A stretch of DNA of 11,065 nucleotides. It comes from an uncultured Actinomycetes bacterium (lineage in GTDB: Bacteria; Actinomycetota; Actinomycetes; Mycobacteriales; Mycobacteriaceae). Positions 1-8,130 of the stretch are shown one piece after another; the stretch's first letter is position 1; each line of letters opens with the position of its first letter. The stretch covers positions 1 to 11,065 of the forward strand of contig CAIWCQ010000009.1 in NCBI GenBank assembly GCA_903911165.1, written 5' to 3'. The notes beneath the pieces are model-generated. The model was not told the origin of the DNA. It worked only from the letters and a program-made list of their open reading frames with translations, and ran no database searches. The translations under genes and the position numbers were made by a program.

Positions 1-633
1 ATCGTGGTACTGGTCACCAAGTTCCTGGCCGGGGCGTGGATCGCAATCCTGGCGATGGGCGGGCTGTTCGTCATGATGAAGGCGATCAACCGGCACTACG
101 CGGCGGTGTCGCGCGAGTTGACGCCGGTCGAGGCCGAGCAACGCGAAATCGTGCTGCCCAGTCGCAATCACGCGGTGGTTCTGGTCTCGAGCATGCAACT
201 GCCCACACTTCGGGCGCTGGCCTACGCGAGAGCGATGCGCCCAGACGTGCTCGAAGCGCTCAGCGTCGATGTCGATGCGCGCGATACGCGCAAACTCACG
301 GCCGAATGGGAGGCCAGCGCTGTCACGACCCCGCTGAAGGTCGTCGCGTCGCCCTACCGCGAGATCACCGGTCCCATCCTCGACTACATCAGACGGATCA
401 ACCGGGAAGCCCCGCGTACCGTGATCACGGTATTCATTCCGGAGTACGTGGTCGGGCACTGGTGGGAGAGCCTCCTGCACAACCAGAGCGCCCTGCGGCT
501 CAAGACTCGCCTGCGGTTCATGCCGAATGTGGTGGTGGCTTCCGTTCCATGGCAGCTGAATTCGTCGACTGACCTCAACCCGCTCGACGTGCAGAATGCG
601 CCGGGCGACGTGCGCCGCGGCTTCGTGGAGTGA
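1..633 (+). CDS. APC-family permease, C-terminal part (5' end outside window)
   Basis: This is the last 210 residues of an amino acid/polyamine/organocation (APC) type membrane transporter; the reading frame is open from the first base, so the gene begins outside the window. The first 25 or so residues are a hydrophobic segment (VTKFLAGAWIAILAMGG...) that looks like the final membrane helix. The remainder is a soluble, presumably cytoplasmic domain with a beta-strand/helix pattern (HAVVLVSSM, LEALSVDVD, RTVITVFIPEYV) resembling the UspA-like tail found on many actinobacterial APC transporters. The substrate cannot be told from this piece. It corresponds by order and sequence to M. tuberculosis Rv2690c (from memory). 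Its TGA stop overlaps the GTG start of the RNA methyltransferase gene in a GTGA, so the two are probably translationally coupled. Confidence 0.85.
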   Translation: MVVLVTKFLAGAWIAILAMGGLFVMMKAINRHYAAVSRELTPVEAEQREIVLPSRNHAVVLVSSMQLPTLRALAYARAMRPDVLEALSVDVDARDTRKLTAEWEASAVTTPLKVVASPYREITGPILDYIRRINREAPRTVITVFIPEYVVGHWWESLLHNQSALRLKTRLRFMPNVVVASVPWQLNSSTDLNPLDVQNAPGDVRRGFVE

Positions 634-1874
634 CAACCGGGACGCCGGGGGACCTGATGCCGGGGGACCTGATGCCGGGGGACCTGGTGGTGCGCGCCGG
701 GCCGGCCGCCAACGGCGGCAGCTGCGTGGCCCGACACGAGGCGCGGGTGGTGTTCGTGCGCTACGCGCTGCCCGGGGAACTGCTGCGGGTGCGGGTCACG
801 TCGCAACGCGGGGCGTACTGGCATGCCGAGGCGGTGGAGGTTCTCGAACCCTCGGCTGACCGGATCGCGCCGCTATGCCCGATCGCCGGAGTCGACGGTG
901 CAGGGTGCTGCGATCTGGCCTTTGTCGCTCCCGACGCAGCCCGGGTGATCAAGGGCCAGGTGGTGAGCAATCAACTTGAGCGGCTGGGCGACTACGCGTG
1001 GCAGGGCGATGCCGAGCCGGTCCGCTCAGGCAATGCGCTGGGTTGGCGCACCCGGGTACGCCTGGACGTCGGGGATGACGGCCGGGCCGGTTTCCACCGC
1101 TACCACAGCGGCGAACTCGTCACTGACCTGCGCTGCGGGCAACTGGTCGAGGGGATGTTCACCGACGGCGCGGTGTCCAACGAACTGCGACTGCGTCCGG
1201 GCGACCGGTTGCACGTCGTGATCGATGATGACGATAGCCGGCATGTGGTGTCGACCACTCGCGGCCGGCGCGGTGGCACCGTCATCGAGGGATCTGGTGA
1301 GTCCGTGCACCGGGTGGGCCAGCGCGTTTGGCGGCTGCCCGTGACGGCCTTCTGGCAGTCCCATCGCGACGCGCCCGCGTTTTACAGTGACCTGGTGAAG
1401 CAGTGGGCGCAGGATTGCGACGGGCAGCGGGCCTGGGATCTTTACGGCGGCGCCGGCCTGTTCGCCGCGACCCTCGCGGAGGTAGTCGGAGAACAAGGAC
1501 GGGTGCTGACAGTGGACACCTCGCGCGCGGCATCGGCAGCGGCACGGTCGGCGCTGGCCGACCTGCCGCAGGTGCAGGTGATCTGCGATTCAGTTCGCCG
1601 TGTCCTCGCTGCTGAGTCCGGCGGGGCCGACATCGCGGTGCTCGATCCGCCCCGCGCCGGAGCGGGTCGGCCGGTGATCGAACTGCTCTCGACTTCTGGC
1701 GTGCGCCGCGTGTTCCACATCGGTTGTGAGGCAGCGGCTTTCGCGCGCGACATCAAACTCTATCGCGAGCACGGTTACCGGGTGGAATCCATCCGGGTCT
1801 TCGACGCTTTCCCGTTGACGCATCACGTGGAATGCATTGCGCTGCTGGAGAAGGCCGATCATGTCGGAAACTGA
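630..1874 (+). CDS. TrmA/RlmD-like class I SAM-dependent RNA (uracil-5-)methyltransferase
   Basis: Predicted SAM-dependent methyltransferase of the TrmA/RlmD (RumA) group, which methylates C5 of uridine in tRNA or rRNA; the target is unknown. Numbering is from the GTG at 630 (414 aa). Residues about 20-75 ([22 protein letters not shown]) are a TRAM RNA-binding domain. Residues 269-282 ([14 protein letters not shown]) are SAM-binding motif I, and DPPRAG (339-344) is motif IV. C366 in HIGCE is the expected nucleophile, and E401 in HHVEC the expected general base. C83, C93, C94 and C169 could hold an Fe-S cluster, but their spacing is not the usual CX5CX2C. The GTG start fits the GTGA overlap with the permease but has no SD. 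ATG 657, ATG 672 and GTG 687, each preceded by GGGGGA, are serious alternatives. The last 14 bp overlap nhaA. Family assignment is firm; substrate is not. Confidence 0.9.
   Translation: MTTGTPGDLMPGDLMPGDLVVRAGPAANGGSCVARHEARVVFVRYALPGELLRVRVTSQRGAYWHAEAVEVLEPSADRIAPLCPIAGVDGAGCCDLAFVAPDAARVIKGQVVSNQLERLGDYAWQGDAEPVRSGNALGWRTRVRLDVGDDGRAGFHRYHSGELVTDLRCGQLVEGMFTDGAVSNELRLRPGDRLHVVIDDDDSRHVVSTTRGRRGGTVIEGSGESVHRVGQRVWRLPVTAFWQSHRDAPAFYSDLVKQWAQDCDGQRAWDLYGGAGLFAATLAEVVGEQGRVLTVDTSRAASAAARSALADLPQVQVICDSVRRVLAAESGGADIAVLDPPRAGAGRPVIELLSTSGVRRVFHIGCEAAAFARDIKLYREHGYRVESIRVFDAFPLTHHVECIALLEKADHVGN
642..686 (+). repeat. 15-bp tandem repeat x3 at the methyltransferase 5' end
   Basis: Three head-to-tail 15-bp units lie at 642-656, 657-671 and 672-686. 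Units 2 and 3 are identical and unit 1 differs by one base (A-C-G instead of A-T-G at its start). They are in frame and encode [15 protein letters not shown]. Each unit contains GGGGGA four bases before the next start-type codon (ATG 657, ATG 672, GTG 687), so the array is a repeated SD-plus-start module. The TRAM domain begins directly after it, so the repeated residues are probably dispensable. Confidence 0.9.
1847..1854 (+). promoter_or_regulatory. Ribosome binding site of nhaA
   Basis: GGAGAAGG lies inside the methyltransferase coding sequence, 6 bases before ATG 1861. It is the clearest SD site I found next to a gene start in the window. It selects ATG 1861 over the upstream ATG 1837 in the same frame, which has no comparable site and would add eight residues (MRCWRRPI) unlike an NhaA N-terminus. 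Confidence 0.75.
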
Positions 1875-3198
1875 TCGTGGCGGCCGGTCTCGGCAGCCGG
1901 TCAGATTGTTCGCCCGCGGATCGTGGTCGGAGACCCGCCGCATCATCACAATTCTGCATAAGGAAACCGTTGGCGGCGCACTCTTGCTGTTCGCTGCTGC
2001 CGCCGCGCTCATCTGGGCGAACTCACCGTGGGCGGAGTCGTATCACGCTCTGAACGATCTTCGTGTCGGTACCGATGACTACGGACTACACCTGAATCTG
2101 AGCCTGGGCGGGTGGGCGGCCGACGGGCTGCTGGCCATCTTCTTCTTCGTCGTCGGTCTTGAACTCAAGCGCGAGTTCGTCGCCGGAGACCTCCGCGATC
2201 CGGCGCGGGCGGCGCTGCCGATCGCCGCGGCGGTGGGCGGAATGGTGGTTCCCGCCGCGATATTCGTGGCGCTCGCCGCCGGATCCGGTGCGGGAGCGGC
2301 CCGCGGGTGGGCGATACCGACCGCCACCGACATCGCGTTCGCGGTGGCGGTATTGGCGGTGATCTCCACCCACCTTCCGGCCGCGCTGCGCACCTTTCTG
2401 CTCACCCTGGCGGTGGTCGACGACTTGCTCGCGATCACCGTGATCGCGGTGTTCTATACCGCCAAGATCAACCTGGGCGCGTTGGGTCTGGCATTGGTCG
2501 CACTGACGGCGTTCGCGTTCCTGGTTCAGCGGCGCGTTACTTCTGTGTGGTTGCTGGTTCCCTTGGCATTGGTCACCTGGGCGTTCGTGCACGAGTCCGG
2601 GGTGCACGCCACGGTTGCCGGGGTGTTGCTGGGCTTTACCGTGCCGGTGCTGACGTCCAAGACCGGCGCGCCCGGCCTGGCTGAGCGCTTCGAGCATCTG
2701 ATGCGGCCCATTTCGGCCGGCTTCGCGGTGCCGGTGTTCGCCTTCTTCGCGGCCGGAGTCACGTTCGGTGGCTATAACGGATTTGTGACAGCCCTGCGCG
2801 ATCCGATCGCTCTCGGCGTCGTCGCCGGCCTCGTCGTCGGCAAGACCATCGGTGTGTTCGGCACCACACGGTTGGTGGCCGCCGCGACCCGCGCAAGCCT
2901 CGACGCATCACTGCGCTGGATCGACGTCCTCGGGGTGTCCCTGCTGGCCGGCGTCGGATTCACGGTATCGCTGCTGATCGGGGACTTGGCCTTCGGCGCG
3001 GAGCCGGCTCGCCAAGAAGTGGTGAAGGTCGGGGTGCTCACCGGGTCTTTGCTGGCTGCGGGTTTGGCGGCGGTTCTGCTACGGATCCGCAACCGGCACT
3101 ATCGCTCGGTCTTTGAACTGGAAACCTCCGACGCGGACGGCGACGGGGTGCCGGACGTCTATGTCGCCGAACCGGAATCACCCGGCAAGAGTGCGTAG
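1861..3198 (+). CDS. nhaA: NhaA-family Na+/H+ antiporter
   Basis: Inner-membrane antiporter that exports Na+ (or Li+) in exchange for protons, for pH and salt homeostasis. Numbering is from ATG 1861 (445 aa), chosen for its SD. About eleven or twelve hydrophobic segments run from residue 37 to 408. Hallmarks are present: [13 protein letters not shown] with D157, VVDDL with D187-D188 (the ion-binding Asp pair, matching E. coli D163/D164), K328 in GKTIGVFG (matching K300), and [20 protein letters not shown] (354-373) in the terminal helices. The protein is longer than E. coli NhaA (388 aa), with about 36 N-terminal residues and a roughly 35-residue C-terminal tail. The tail carries DADGDGVPD (424-432), a calcium-loop-like motif. 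The gene overlaps the methyltransferase by 14 bp and ends 9 bp before dxs. In M. tuberculosis this position holds unrelated transport genes (recalled), so nhaA here is lineage-variable content. Confidence 0.95.
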   Translation: MSETDRGGRSRQPVRLFARGSWSETRRIITILHKETVGGALLLFAAAAALIWANSPWAESYHALNDLRVGTDDYGLHLNLSLGGWAADGLLAIFFFVVGLELKREFVAGDLRDPARAALPIAAAVGGMVVPAAIFVALAAGSGAGAARGWAIPTATDIAFAVAVLAVISTHLPAALRTFLLTLAVVDDLLAITVIAVFYTAKINLGALGLALVALTAFAFLVQRRVTSVWLLVPLALVTWAFVHESGVHATVAGVLLGFTVPVLTSKTGAPGLAERFEHLMRPISAGFAVPVFAFFAAGVTFGGYNGFVTALRDPIALGVVAGLVVGKTIGVFGTTRLVAAATRASLDASLRWIDVLGVSLLAGVGFTVSLLIGDLAFGAEPARQEVVKVGVLTGSLLAAGLAAVLLRIRNRHYRSVFELETSDADGDGVPDVYVAEPESPGKSA

Positions 3199-3201
3199 AC
3201 T
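3196..3201 (+). promoter_or_regulatory. Candidate -10 element for a leaderless dxs transcript
   Basis: TAGACT fits the mycobacterial SigA -10 pattern TANNNT and is separated by exactly 6 bases (GATCCG) from ATG 3208. That is the spacing expected if transcription starts on the A of the ATG. Its first three bases are the nhaA stop codon. No SD-like sequence precedes dxs, which supports leaderless initiation. I see no convincing -35 element, which is common in mycobacteria. Inference from sequence only. Confidence 0.55.
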
Positions 3202-3207
3202 GATCCG

Positions 3208-5115
3208 ATGCTCGAACAGATCCGGGGCCCCGCCGATCTGCAGCACCTCACCCAGGACCAGCTGACAGAACTCGCGGTGGAGATCCGCCAGTTCCTGATC
3301 CACAAGGTTGCTGCCACCGGCGGGCACCTCGGCCCGAACCTCGGTGTGGTGGAGCTCACGCTGGGCCTGCACCGGGTGTTCGATTCCCCGCACGACCCGA
3401 TCATCTTCGACACCGGCCACCAGGCCTACGTGCACAAGATGCTGACCGGACGCAGCGCCGATTTCGACACCTTGCGGATGAAGGGTGGTTTGTCGGGTTA
3501 TCCGTCACGTGCCGAGAGCGCTCACGACTGGGTCGAATCCAGCCACGCCTCTGCGGCGCTGTCCTACGCCGACGGACTGGCCAAGGCCTTCGAACTGAGC
3601 GGGGAGCGCAATCGGCACGTCGTCGCCGTCGTCGGTGATGGTGCGCTGACCGGCGGGATGTGCTGGGAGGCGCTGAATAACATCGCCGCGGCCGAACGGC
3701 CGGTGGTCATTGTCGTCAACGACAACGGCCGTAGTTACGCGCCCACCATCGGCGGTTTCGCCGACCATCTCGCGGGCCTGCGGCTGCAACCGGGTTACGA
3801 GCGGATCCTGGAACGCGGCCGGGTCGCGCTTCGCGGCGTGCCGGTCATCGGCGAGGTCGCGTATCAGGCCATGCACAGCGTCAAAGTCGGACTCAAAGAC
3901 GCGATCTCCCCACAGGTGATGTTCTCCGATCTCGGGATCAAATATGTCGGGCCGATCGACGGCCACGACGAACACGCGGTGGAGAATGCGCTGCGTCATG
4001 CCCGCGGCTTCAACGCCCCCGTGATCGTGCACGTGGCGACCCGCAAGGGCATGGGTTATCCGCCGGCGGAGAACGACGAGGCCGAGCAGATGCACGCCTG
4101 CGGCGTGATCGACCCGCACACCGGCCTGGCGACGAAAGCCGCGGCACCGGGCTGGACCGCGGTGTTTTCCGATGCCCTGATCGCCTACGCGACCAAGCGC
4201 CGCGACATCGTGGCGATCACCGCGGCGATGCCCGGGCCCACCGGCTTGGCGGCCTTCGGCGAGCGGTTCGCCGACCGTCTCTTCGACGTCGGCATCGCCG
4301 AACAGCACGCGATGACATCCGCTGCCGGGTTGGCGATGGGCGGCATGCATCCGGTGGTGGCCGTTTACTCGACCTTCCTCAATCGGGCCTTCGATCAGGT
4401 TCTGATGGATGTCGCCCTGCATAAACTGCCGGTCACCATCGTCCTAGATCGCGCCGGTGTCACCGGAAACGACGGCGCAAGCCATAACGGCGTGTGGGAT
4501 ATGTCGATCCTCAACATCGTTCCCGGAATCCGGGTCGCGGCCCCGCGGGACGGCGCCCGGTTGCGCGAAGAACTGGGCGAGGCACTGGACATCCACGACG
4601 GCCCGACAGCAATTCGTTTCCCCAAAGGGGAAGTGGGCCAGGACATTCCGGCACTCGAGCGGATCTCCGGGATCGACGTGCTGGCCCGGCCCGCACCGGA
4701 ATTCGCCCAAGACGTCCTGATGGTCGCGGTGGGGTCCTTCGCCGGGATGGCGCTCAAAGTCTCAGAACGACTCCGCAAACAGGGCATCGGCGTGACGGTG
4801 GTGGATCCGCGCTGGGTGGTGCCGGTGCCCGCGTCGCTGGGCGCGCTGGCCGAGGCGCACAAACTCGTGGTCACCGTAGAGGACGGCGGCGTGCGTGGCG
4901 GCGTCGGATCGGCGGTCTCGGCCGCGCTGCGCGCCGCGGAGATCGACGTGCCGTGCCGCGACGTCGGTGTGCCCCAACAGGTCCTCGACCATGCCGCCCG
5001 CGGCGAGGTCCTCTCCGAGGTGGGCCTAACTGAACAGAACATCGCCCGCCAGGTCACCGGTTGGGTGGCCGCACTGAGTGCTCGCGACGAGGCAGTCTCA
5101 GAGCAGATCGACTGA
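3208..5115 (+). CDS. dxs: 1-deoxy-D-xylulose-5-phosphate synthase (DXS)
   Basis: Thiamine-diphosphate enzyme that condenses pyruvate with glyceraldehyde 3-phosphate to give 1-deoxy-D-xylulose 5-phosphate. This is the first step of the MEP route to isoprenoids, hence to polyprenyl carriers and menaquinone. It is full length (635 aa; usual 620-640). The N-terminal TPP domain has H40 in [10 protein letters not shown], the GDGALTGG motif (143-150) and N171-D172 for Mg/ThDP binding. The central transketolase pyrimidine domain has the catalytic E365 in [22 protein letters not shown] (414-417) and NDGASHNG. The C-terminal transketolase domain covers about 500-620. ATG 3208 matches the family start ([14 protein letters not shown]). 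The 3' end overlaps the convergent RNase D gene by 18 bp. Corresponds to M. tuberculosis dxs1 (Rv2682c). Confidence 0.98.
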   Translation: MLEQIRGPADLQHLTQDQLTELAVEIRQFLIHKVAATGGHLGPNLGVVELTLGLHRVFDSPHDPIIFDTGHQAYVHKMLTGRSADFDTLRMKGGLSGYPSRAESAHDWVESSHASAALSYADGLAKAFELSGERNRHVVAVVGDGALTGGMCWEALNNIAAAERPVVIVVNDNGRSYAPTIGGFADHLAGLRLQPGYERILERGRVALRGVPVIGEVAYQAMHSVKVGLKDAISPQVMFSDLGIKYVGPIDGHDEHAVENALRHARGFNAPVIVHVATRKGMGYPPAENDEAEQMHACGVIDPHTGLATKAAAPGWTAVFSDALIAYATKRRDIVAITAAMPGPTGLAAFGERFADRLFDVGIAEQHAMTSAAGLAMGGMHPVVAVYSTFLNRAFDQVLMDVALHKLPVTIVLDRAGVTGNDGASHNGVWDMSILNIVPGIRVAAPRDGARLREELGEALDIHDGPTAIRFPKGEVGQDIPALERISGIDVLARPAPEFAQDVLMVAVGSFAGMALKVSERLRKQGIGVTVVDPRWVVPVPASLGALAEAHKLVVTVEDGGVRGGVGSAVSAALRAAEIDVPCRDVGVPQQVLDHAARGEVLSEVGLTEQNIARQVTGWVAALSARDEAVSEQID

Positions 5116-6408
5116 TCCGTCCGCAGCGGATTCACTGGCGGATTCACTGGCGGCGGGCCGGGTCAACGCGGCCGATAGTGCCGGCACCACTAGTTCACGC
5201 TGCCAGTTGCGCGCCCCGCCGGCGCCGAGGAAATCCGCTATGACGCAGTCGACGTCGGGGACCTCCTGGAAGTCCCAGCACAGCCTGCGCACCAGATCCG
5301 GGGACACCAGGTTCTCGGTCGGCACCCCGACCCGTTCGGACAGGGTGCCCAGCGCGGCGCGGGCCGCCTCCAGGTAGACAGCGGCCTCCGGTTTGCGTTT
5401 GGCCCATCGCACCGCCGGTGGCGGCCCGGTGAGGGCTTCGGAGGCTTCGGGCGGATCATCGGTCCGGCGCGCCGACTCCAGGGCGTCCAGCCACATTCGG
5501 GCGCTGCGCCGCTGCTTCGGGCCGCTGAAAACGGGCAGCGCAGTGAGCTCGGCCGCAGTCTTGGGATCCGCCAGTGCCGCGGCGATGATCGCCGAGTCGG
5601 GCAGAATCCGCCCCGGCGCGATATCGCGGCCCCGCGCGATTTGGTCGCGGACGGTCCACATCTCGCGCACCGCAGCCAGGCCCTGACTTGTCCGGACCTT
5701 GTGCAGTCCGGACGTCCGGCGCCAGCGATCCCGGCGGGTCGGCGCGCTCTCGGCGTGGCGCAGGTACTCGAATTCCTCTGCCGCCCATCCGGTCTTGTTC
5801 TGCTCGGCCAGCACCGCGGCGACTTCGGTTCGCAACTCGATCAGCACCTCGACGTCCAGAGCCGCGTAGTTCAGCCAGTCCTCGGGCGGCGGGCGTTTGG
5901 ACCAGTCGGCCGCTCCGTGCCCCTTGGCAAGGCCCAGGCCGAGTAGGCGTTGCACCATGGCGGCGAGGTTGACGCGATCGAAGCCGGCCAACCGTCCCGC
6001 TAATTCGGTGTCATAGAGCGCGGGCGGATGCAGGCCGACCTCAGCCAGACAGGGCAGGTCCTGGTCGGCGGCATGCAGAATCCACTCGTCTTCGGCCAGT
6101 ACGCCGGCGAGGGGCGCCAGCACGTCGATCGGGCTGCCGCCGTGGTTGACCGGGTCTATCAGGACCGTCCCGGCGCCGGCCCGGCGGATCTGAATGAGGT
6201 AGGCGCGGTTGGAGTAGCGAAAGCCCGACGCGCGTTCGGCATCGACGGCAAAAGGGCCGCTGCCCGCCGCGAGTTTCCTTGCCGCGCCGGTGATCTCGTC
6301 GGCACTGACCGACACCGGCGGGACCCCATCGCAGGGCCGAGCCAGGGGAGTGGGTTCCGGACCGCCGGGAGCCTCGGGCACAACGTCGTGGTCGTCGGGG
6401 GAGGCCAT
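5098..6408 (-). CDS. rnd: RNase D-like 3'-5' exonuclease with HRDC domain
   Basis: Predicted DEDDy-type 3'-5' exoribonuclease, likely acting in tRNA or stable-RNA 3' processing; activity has not been shown from sequence. The protein is 436 aa. After a Pro-rich N-terminus, the exonuclease domain spans about 33-205: D56 and E58 (FAVDAE), D116 ([10 protein letters not shown]), and Y181 with D185 ([10 protein letters not shown]) supply the DEDDy residues. An HRDC nucleic-acid-binding domain follows at about 235-315, then a second helical region typical of actinobacterial RNase D to about 415. The tail contains ASESASESA, produced by a 12-bp tandem duplication. ATG 6408 follows the DUF3000 stop by 1 base (TGA-G-ATG on the minus strand) with no clear SD, so translation is probably coupled. 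Matches Rv2681 by order and sequence (recalled). Confidence 0.93.
   Translation of the reverse strand: MASPDDHDVVPEAPGGPEPTPLARPCDGVPPVSVSADEITGAARKLAAGSGPFAVDAERASGFRYSNRAYLIQIRRAGAGTVLIDPVNHGGSPIDVLAPLAGVLAEDEWILHAADQDLPCLAEVGLHPPALYDTELAGRLAGFDRVNLAAMVQRLLGLGLAKGHGAADWSKRPPPEDWLNYAALDVEVLIELRTEVAAVLAEQNKTGWAAEEFEYLRHAESAPTRRDRWRRTSGLHKVRTSQGLAAVREMWTVRDQIARGRDIAPGRILPDSAIIAAALADPKTAAELTALPVFSGPKQRRSARMWLDALESARRTDDPPEASEALTGPPPAVRWAKRKPEAAVYLEAARAALGTLSERVGVPTENLVSPDLVRRLCWDFQEVPDVDCVIADFLGAGGARNWQRELVVPALSAALTRPAASESASESAADGSVDLL
5126..5149 (-). repeat. 12-bp tandem duplication in the RNase D C-terminus
   Basis: Two perfect 12-bp copies (GCGGATTCACTG on the plus strand) lie at 5126-5137 and 5138-5149. 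They are in frame and give the ASES-ASES pattern in the disordered-looking last 20 residues of the exonuclease, just before its overlap with dxs. Confidence 0.9.
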
Positions 6409-6409
6409 C

Positions 6410-6991
6410 TCAGGCGCGGGAGCGCGAACTCAGGTCGGTCACCCCAGCCGGTGGGAGTCCCGCCGCGTGCTCGAGCACCTCGCAGAACGCTTCGACATGG
6501 GTTCCCAGGCACAACGTGGTGGCCGTCCAGGATGCTCGTATCTCGAGTTGGTGGGCGCGAGGGGGTCCGGAAATGTCGCCGTAGCGCACCGAGGTGGTGG
6601 CGGTGACCGTTCCGCCCAGGGCGGTGACATGCTCGGCGCGCGACTCGAGTGCCTCCACCAGCCAACTCCACGCCACTTCGGGCAGCAGTGGGTCGACGGC
6701 CTCGGCCGGGTCCAGATCAGCCTGGATGAAAGCGACCAACCGCATCGTCCCGTCCCAGGCTTCGGCGCCGTCGGGGTCGTGCAGCAGGATCAGCCGACCG
6801 AAAGGATCGCCCTCGGAAGCCTCGGGCACGATTTCACCCTCGGGGCGCCGGACCTCGGCGCCGAGCGCATAGCTGTACGGCGCGAGACGCTGAGGTGGGC
6901 GAATCGGGCCGAGCTCGATTTCCGACCGCACCTCAGCGGCGTTCATCGCCGCCACCGCCTCGCGGAACTGTGTCGGCTCCGCACTGGTCAC
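6410..6991 (-). CDS. DUF3000-family protein of unknown function
   Basis: A 193-aa soluble protein of the DUF3000 family, which I know as conserved in Actinobacteria, usually next to this RNase D; no function is established. Recognisable family stretches are FGRLILLHDPDG, WDGTMRLVAFIQADLDP, DPLLPEVAWSWLVEAL, ALGGTVTATTSVRYGD and RAHQLEIRASWT. There is no signal peptide or membrane segment. The GTG start at 6991 has no SD, but a TAGCGT -10-like element stands 6 bases upstream, suggesting a leaderless transcript. Its stop is 1 base before the exonuclease ATG, so the two form a two-gene operon, which hints at a shared role in RNA metabolism (inference). Matches Rv2680. Confidence 0.88.
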   Translation of the reverse strand: MTSAEPTQFREAVAAMNAAEVRSEIELGPIRPPQRLAPYSYALGAEVRRPEGEIVPEASEGDPFGRLILLHDPDGAEAWDGTMRLVAFIQADLDPAEAVDPLLPEVAWSWLVEALESRAEHVTALGGTVTATTSVRYGDISGPPRAHQLEIRASWTATTLCLGTHVEAFCEVLEHAAGLPPAGVTDLSSRSRA

Positions 6992-6997
6992 CCGTTG

Positions 6998-7003
6998 ACG
7001 CTA
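6998..7003 (-). promoter_or_regulatory. Candidate -10 element for a leaderless DUF3000-rnd transcript
   Basis: On the minus strand TAGCGT (TANNNT class) ends 6 bases before GTG 6991, the leaderless spacing. It sits in the 89-bp divergent intergenic region 6992-7080 shared with hemE. On the hemE side I see no SD before GTG 7081. A weaker -10-like CATTGT (7071-7076) ends only 4 bases from the start, so the hemE promoter remains unassigned. Confidence 0.45.
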
Positions 7004-7080
7004 GCCCCATCGGGCGGGCCGTGCAGGCAGGCGCGCCGTGCCAGTGAACCGGCCCAGACAGCCGTGGCAGCATTGTCCCG

Positions 7081-8130
7081 GTGAGCAACCGCCGCCAGCT
7101 TCCCGAGGCGCCCTACCTGGCCGCCGCCGCCGGGCGCACGCCGTCGCGGCCGCCGGTCTGGTTCATGCGGCAGGCCGGTCGCTCGCTGCCGGAATACCGC
7201 GTGCTCCGGGCCAAGAACACCATGATGGAGGCGTGTTTCGACGCCGAGTTGATCTGCGAGATCACCCTGCAGCCGGTCCGCAGGCATGGCGTCGACGCGG
7301 CGATCCTGTTCTCCGACATCGTCGTCCCGTTGCGCGGGGCGGGGATCGAACTCGACATCGTCGCTGATGTCGGTCCGGTGATCGCTCACCCGATTCGGTC
7401 CGGGGCGGATGTGGCGGCCATCAAAACCCTTGACCTGCAGACGGTCGGCCCGGTCGCCGAGGCCATCCGTCTGCTCGTTCCAGCGCTCGGCGACGTGCCC
7501 TTGATCGGCTTCGCCGGTGCGCCGTTCACCCTGGCCTCCTACCTGGTGGAAGGTGGCCCGAGCAAACTCCATGAACGGACCAAGGCGATGATGCTCGCTG
7601 AGCCGGCCACCTGGCATGGGCTGATGGAGTCGCTCACCGATCTGACCATCGAATTCCTGAAGGTCCAGCTTGATGCCGGCGTGGATGCTATCCAGCTCTT
7701 CGACTCATGGGCGGGGACCCTGTCGCTGGCCGACTATCGCAGCTATGTATTGCCCTACAGCACAAGGGTATTCGGTACGTTGGCCGATCGTTGCGTACCG
7801 ATGACTCATTTCGGCGTCGGAACCGCGGAGTTGCTGGGCGCGATGTCCGAAGCCGGCGCAACCGTCGTCGGCGTCGACTGGCGCACGTCGCTGGCCGACG
7901 CCACCGGCCGAGTCGGTGCCGGAAAGGCGTTGCAGGGGAACCTCGACCCCGTCGTTCTACTGGCCGGTTGGGCGGCCACCGAGAAGGCCGCCCGGTCCGT
8001 GGTCGATGACGGTCGTCGTGCCGTCGATGCAGGCGCGGGCGGACATATCTTCAATCTCGGCCACGGCGTGCTGCCGGGCACGGATCCCGAGTTGATAACC
8101 GACCTGGTGGCCTTGGTGCATTCGCTGTGA
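7081..8130 (+). CDS. hemE: Uroporphyrinogen III decarboxylase
   Basis: Cytoplasmic enzyme that removes four carboxyl groups from uroporphyrinogen III to give coproporphyrinogen III. It needs no cofactor. Full length at 349 aa. The first family signature [16 protein letters not shown] (25-40) contains the substrate-binding R30 and R34. D79 in [11 protein letters not shown] is the catalytic aspartate. [17 protein letters not shown] (143-159) is the second signature with Y154, and H327 in FNLGHGVLP completes the pocket. The GTG start matches the family N-terminus. It has no SD, and the gene lies 89 bp from the divergent DUF3000 gene. Its stop overlaps the hemY GTG by 4 bp (GTGA), so it is the first gene of the haem operon. 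Matches Rv2678c. Confidence 0.98.
   Translation: MSNRRQLPEAPYLAAAAGRTPSRPPVWFMRQAGRSLPEYRVLRAKNTMMEACFDAELICEITLQPVRRHGVDAAILFSDIVVPLRGAGIELDIVADVGPVIAHPIRSGADVAAIKTLDLQTVGPVAEAIRLLVPALGDVPLIGFAGAPFTLASYLVEGGPSKLHERTKAMMLAEPATWHGLMESLTDLTIEFLKVQLDAGVDAIQLFDSWAGTLSLADYRSYVLPYSTRVFGTLADRCVPMTHFGVGTAELLGAMSEAGATVVGVDWRTSLADATGRVGAGKALQGNLDPVVLLAGWAATEKAARSVVDDGRRAVDAGAGGHIFNLGHGVLPGTDPELITDLVALVHSL

Noticed and set aside
1837..1860. Upstream ATG for nhaA
   Set aside because: It has no SD, lies deep in the methyltransferase gene, and adds MRCWRRPI; ATG 1861 has GGAGAAGG at 6-base spacing.
3505..5147. Long minus-strand open frames (305 and 250 codons) opposite dxs
   Set aside because: They lie wholly or almost wholly antisense to a well-conserved full-length dxs, have low-complexity Arg/Ala/Pro-rich composition and match no family. 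They are typical of high-GC DNA.
7021..7080. Riboswitch or structured leader upstream of hemE
   Set aside because: The interval is too short and shows no convincing conserved fold by eye; the gene looks leaderless or short-leadered.
5641..7084. Plus-strand open frames of 101-264 codons opposite RNase D and DUF3000
   Set aside because: The minus-strand genes carry DEDDy and DUF3000 family motifs; the plus-strand frames have none and overlap each other.
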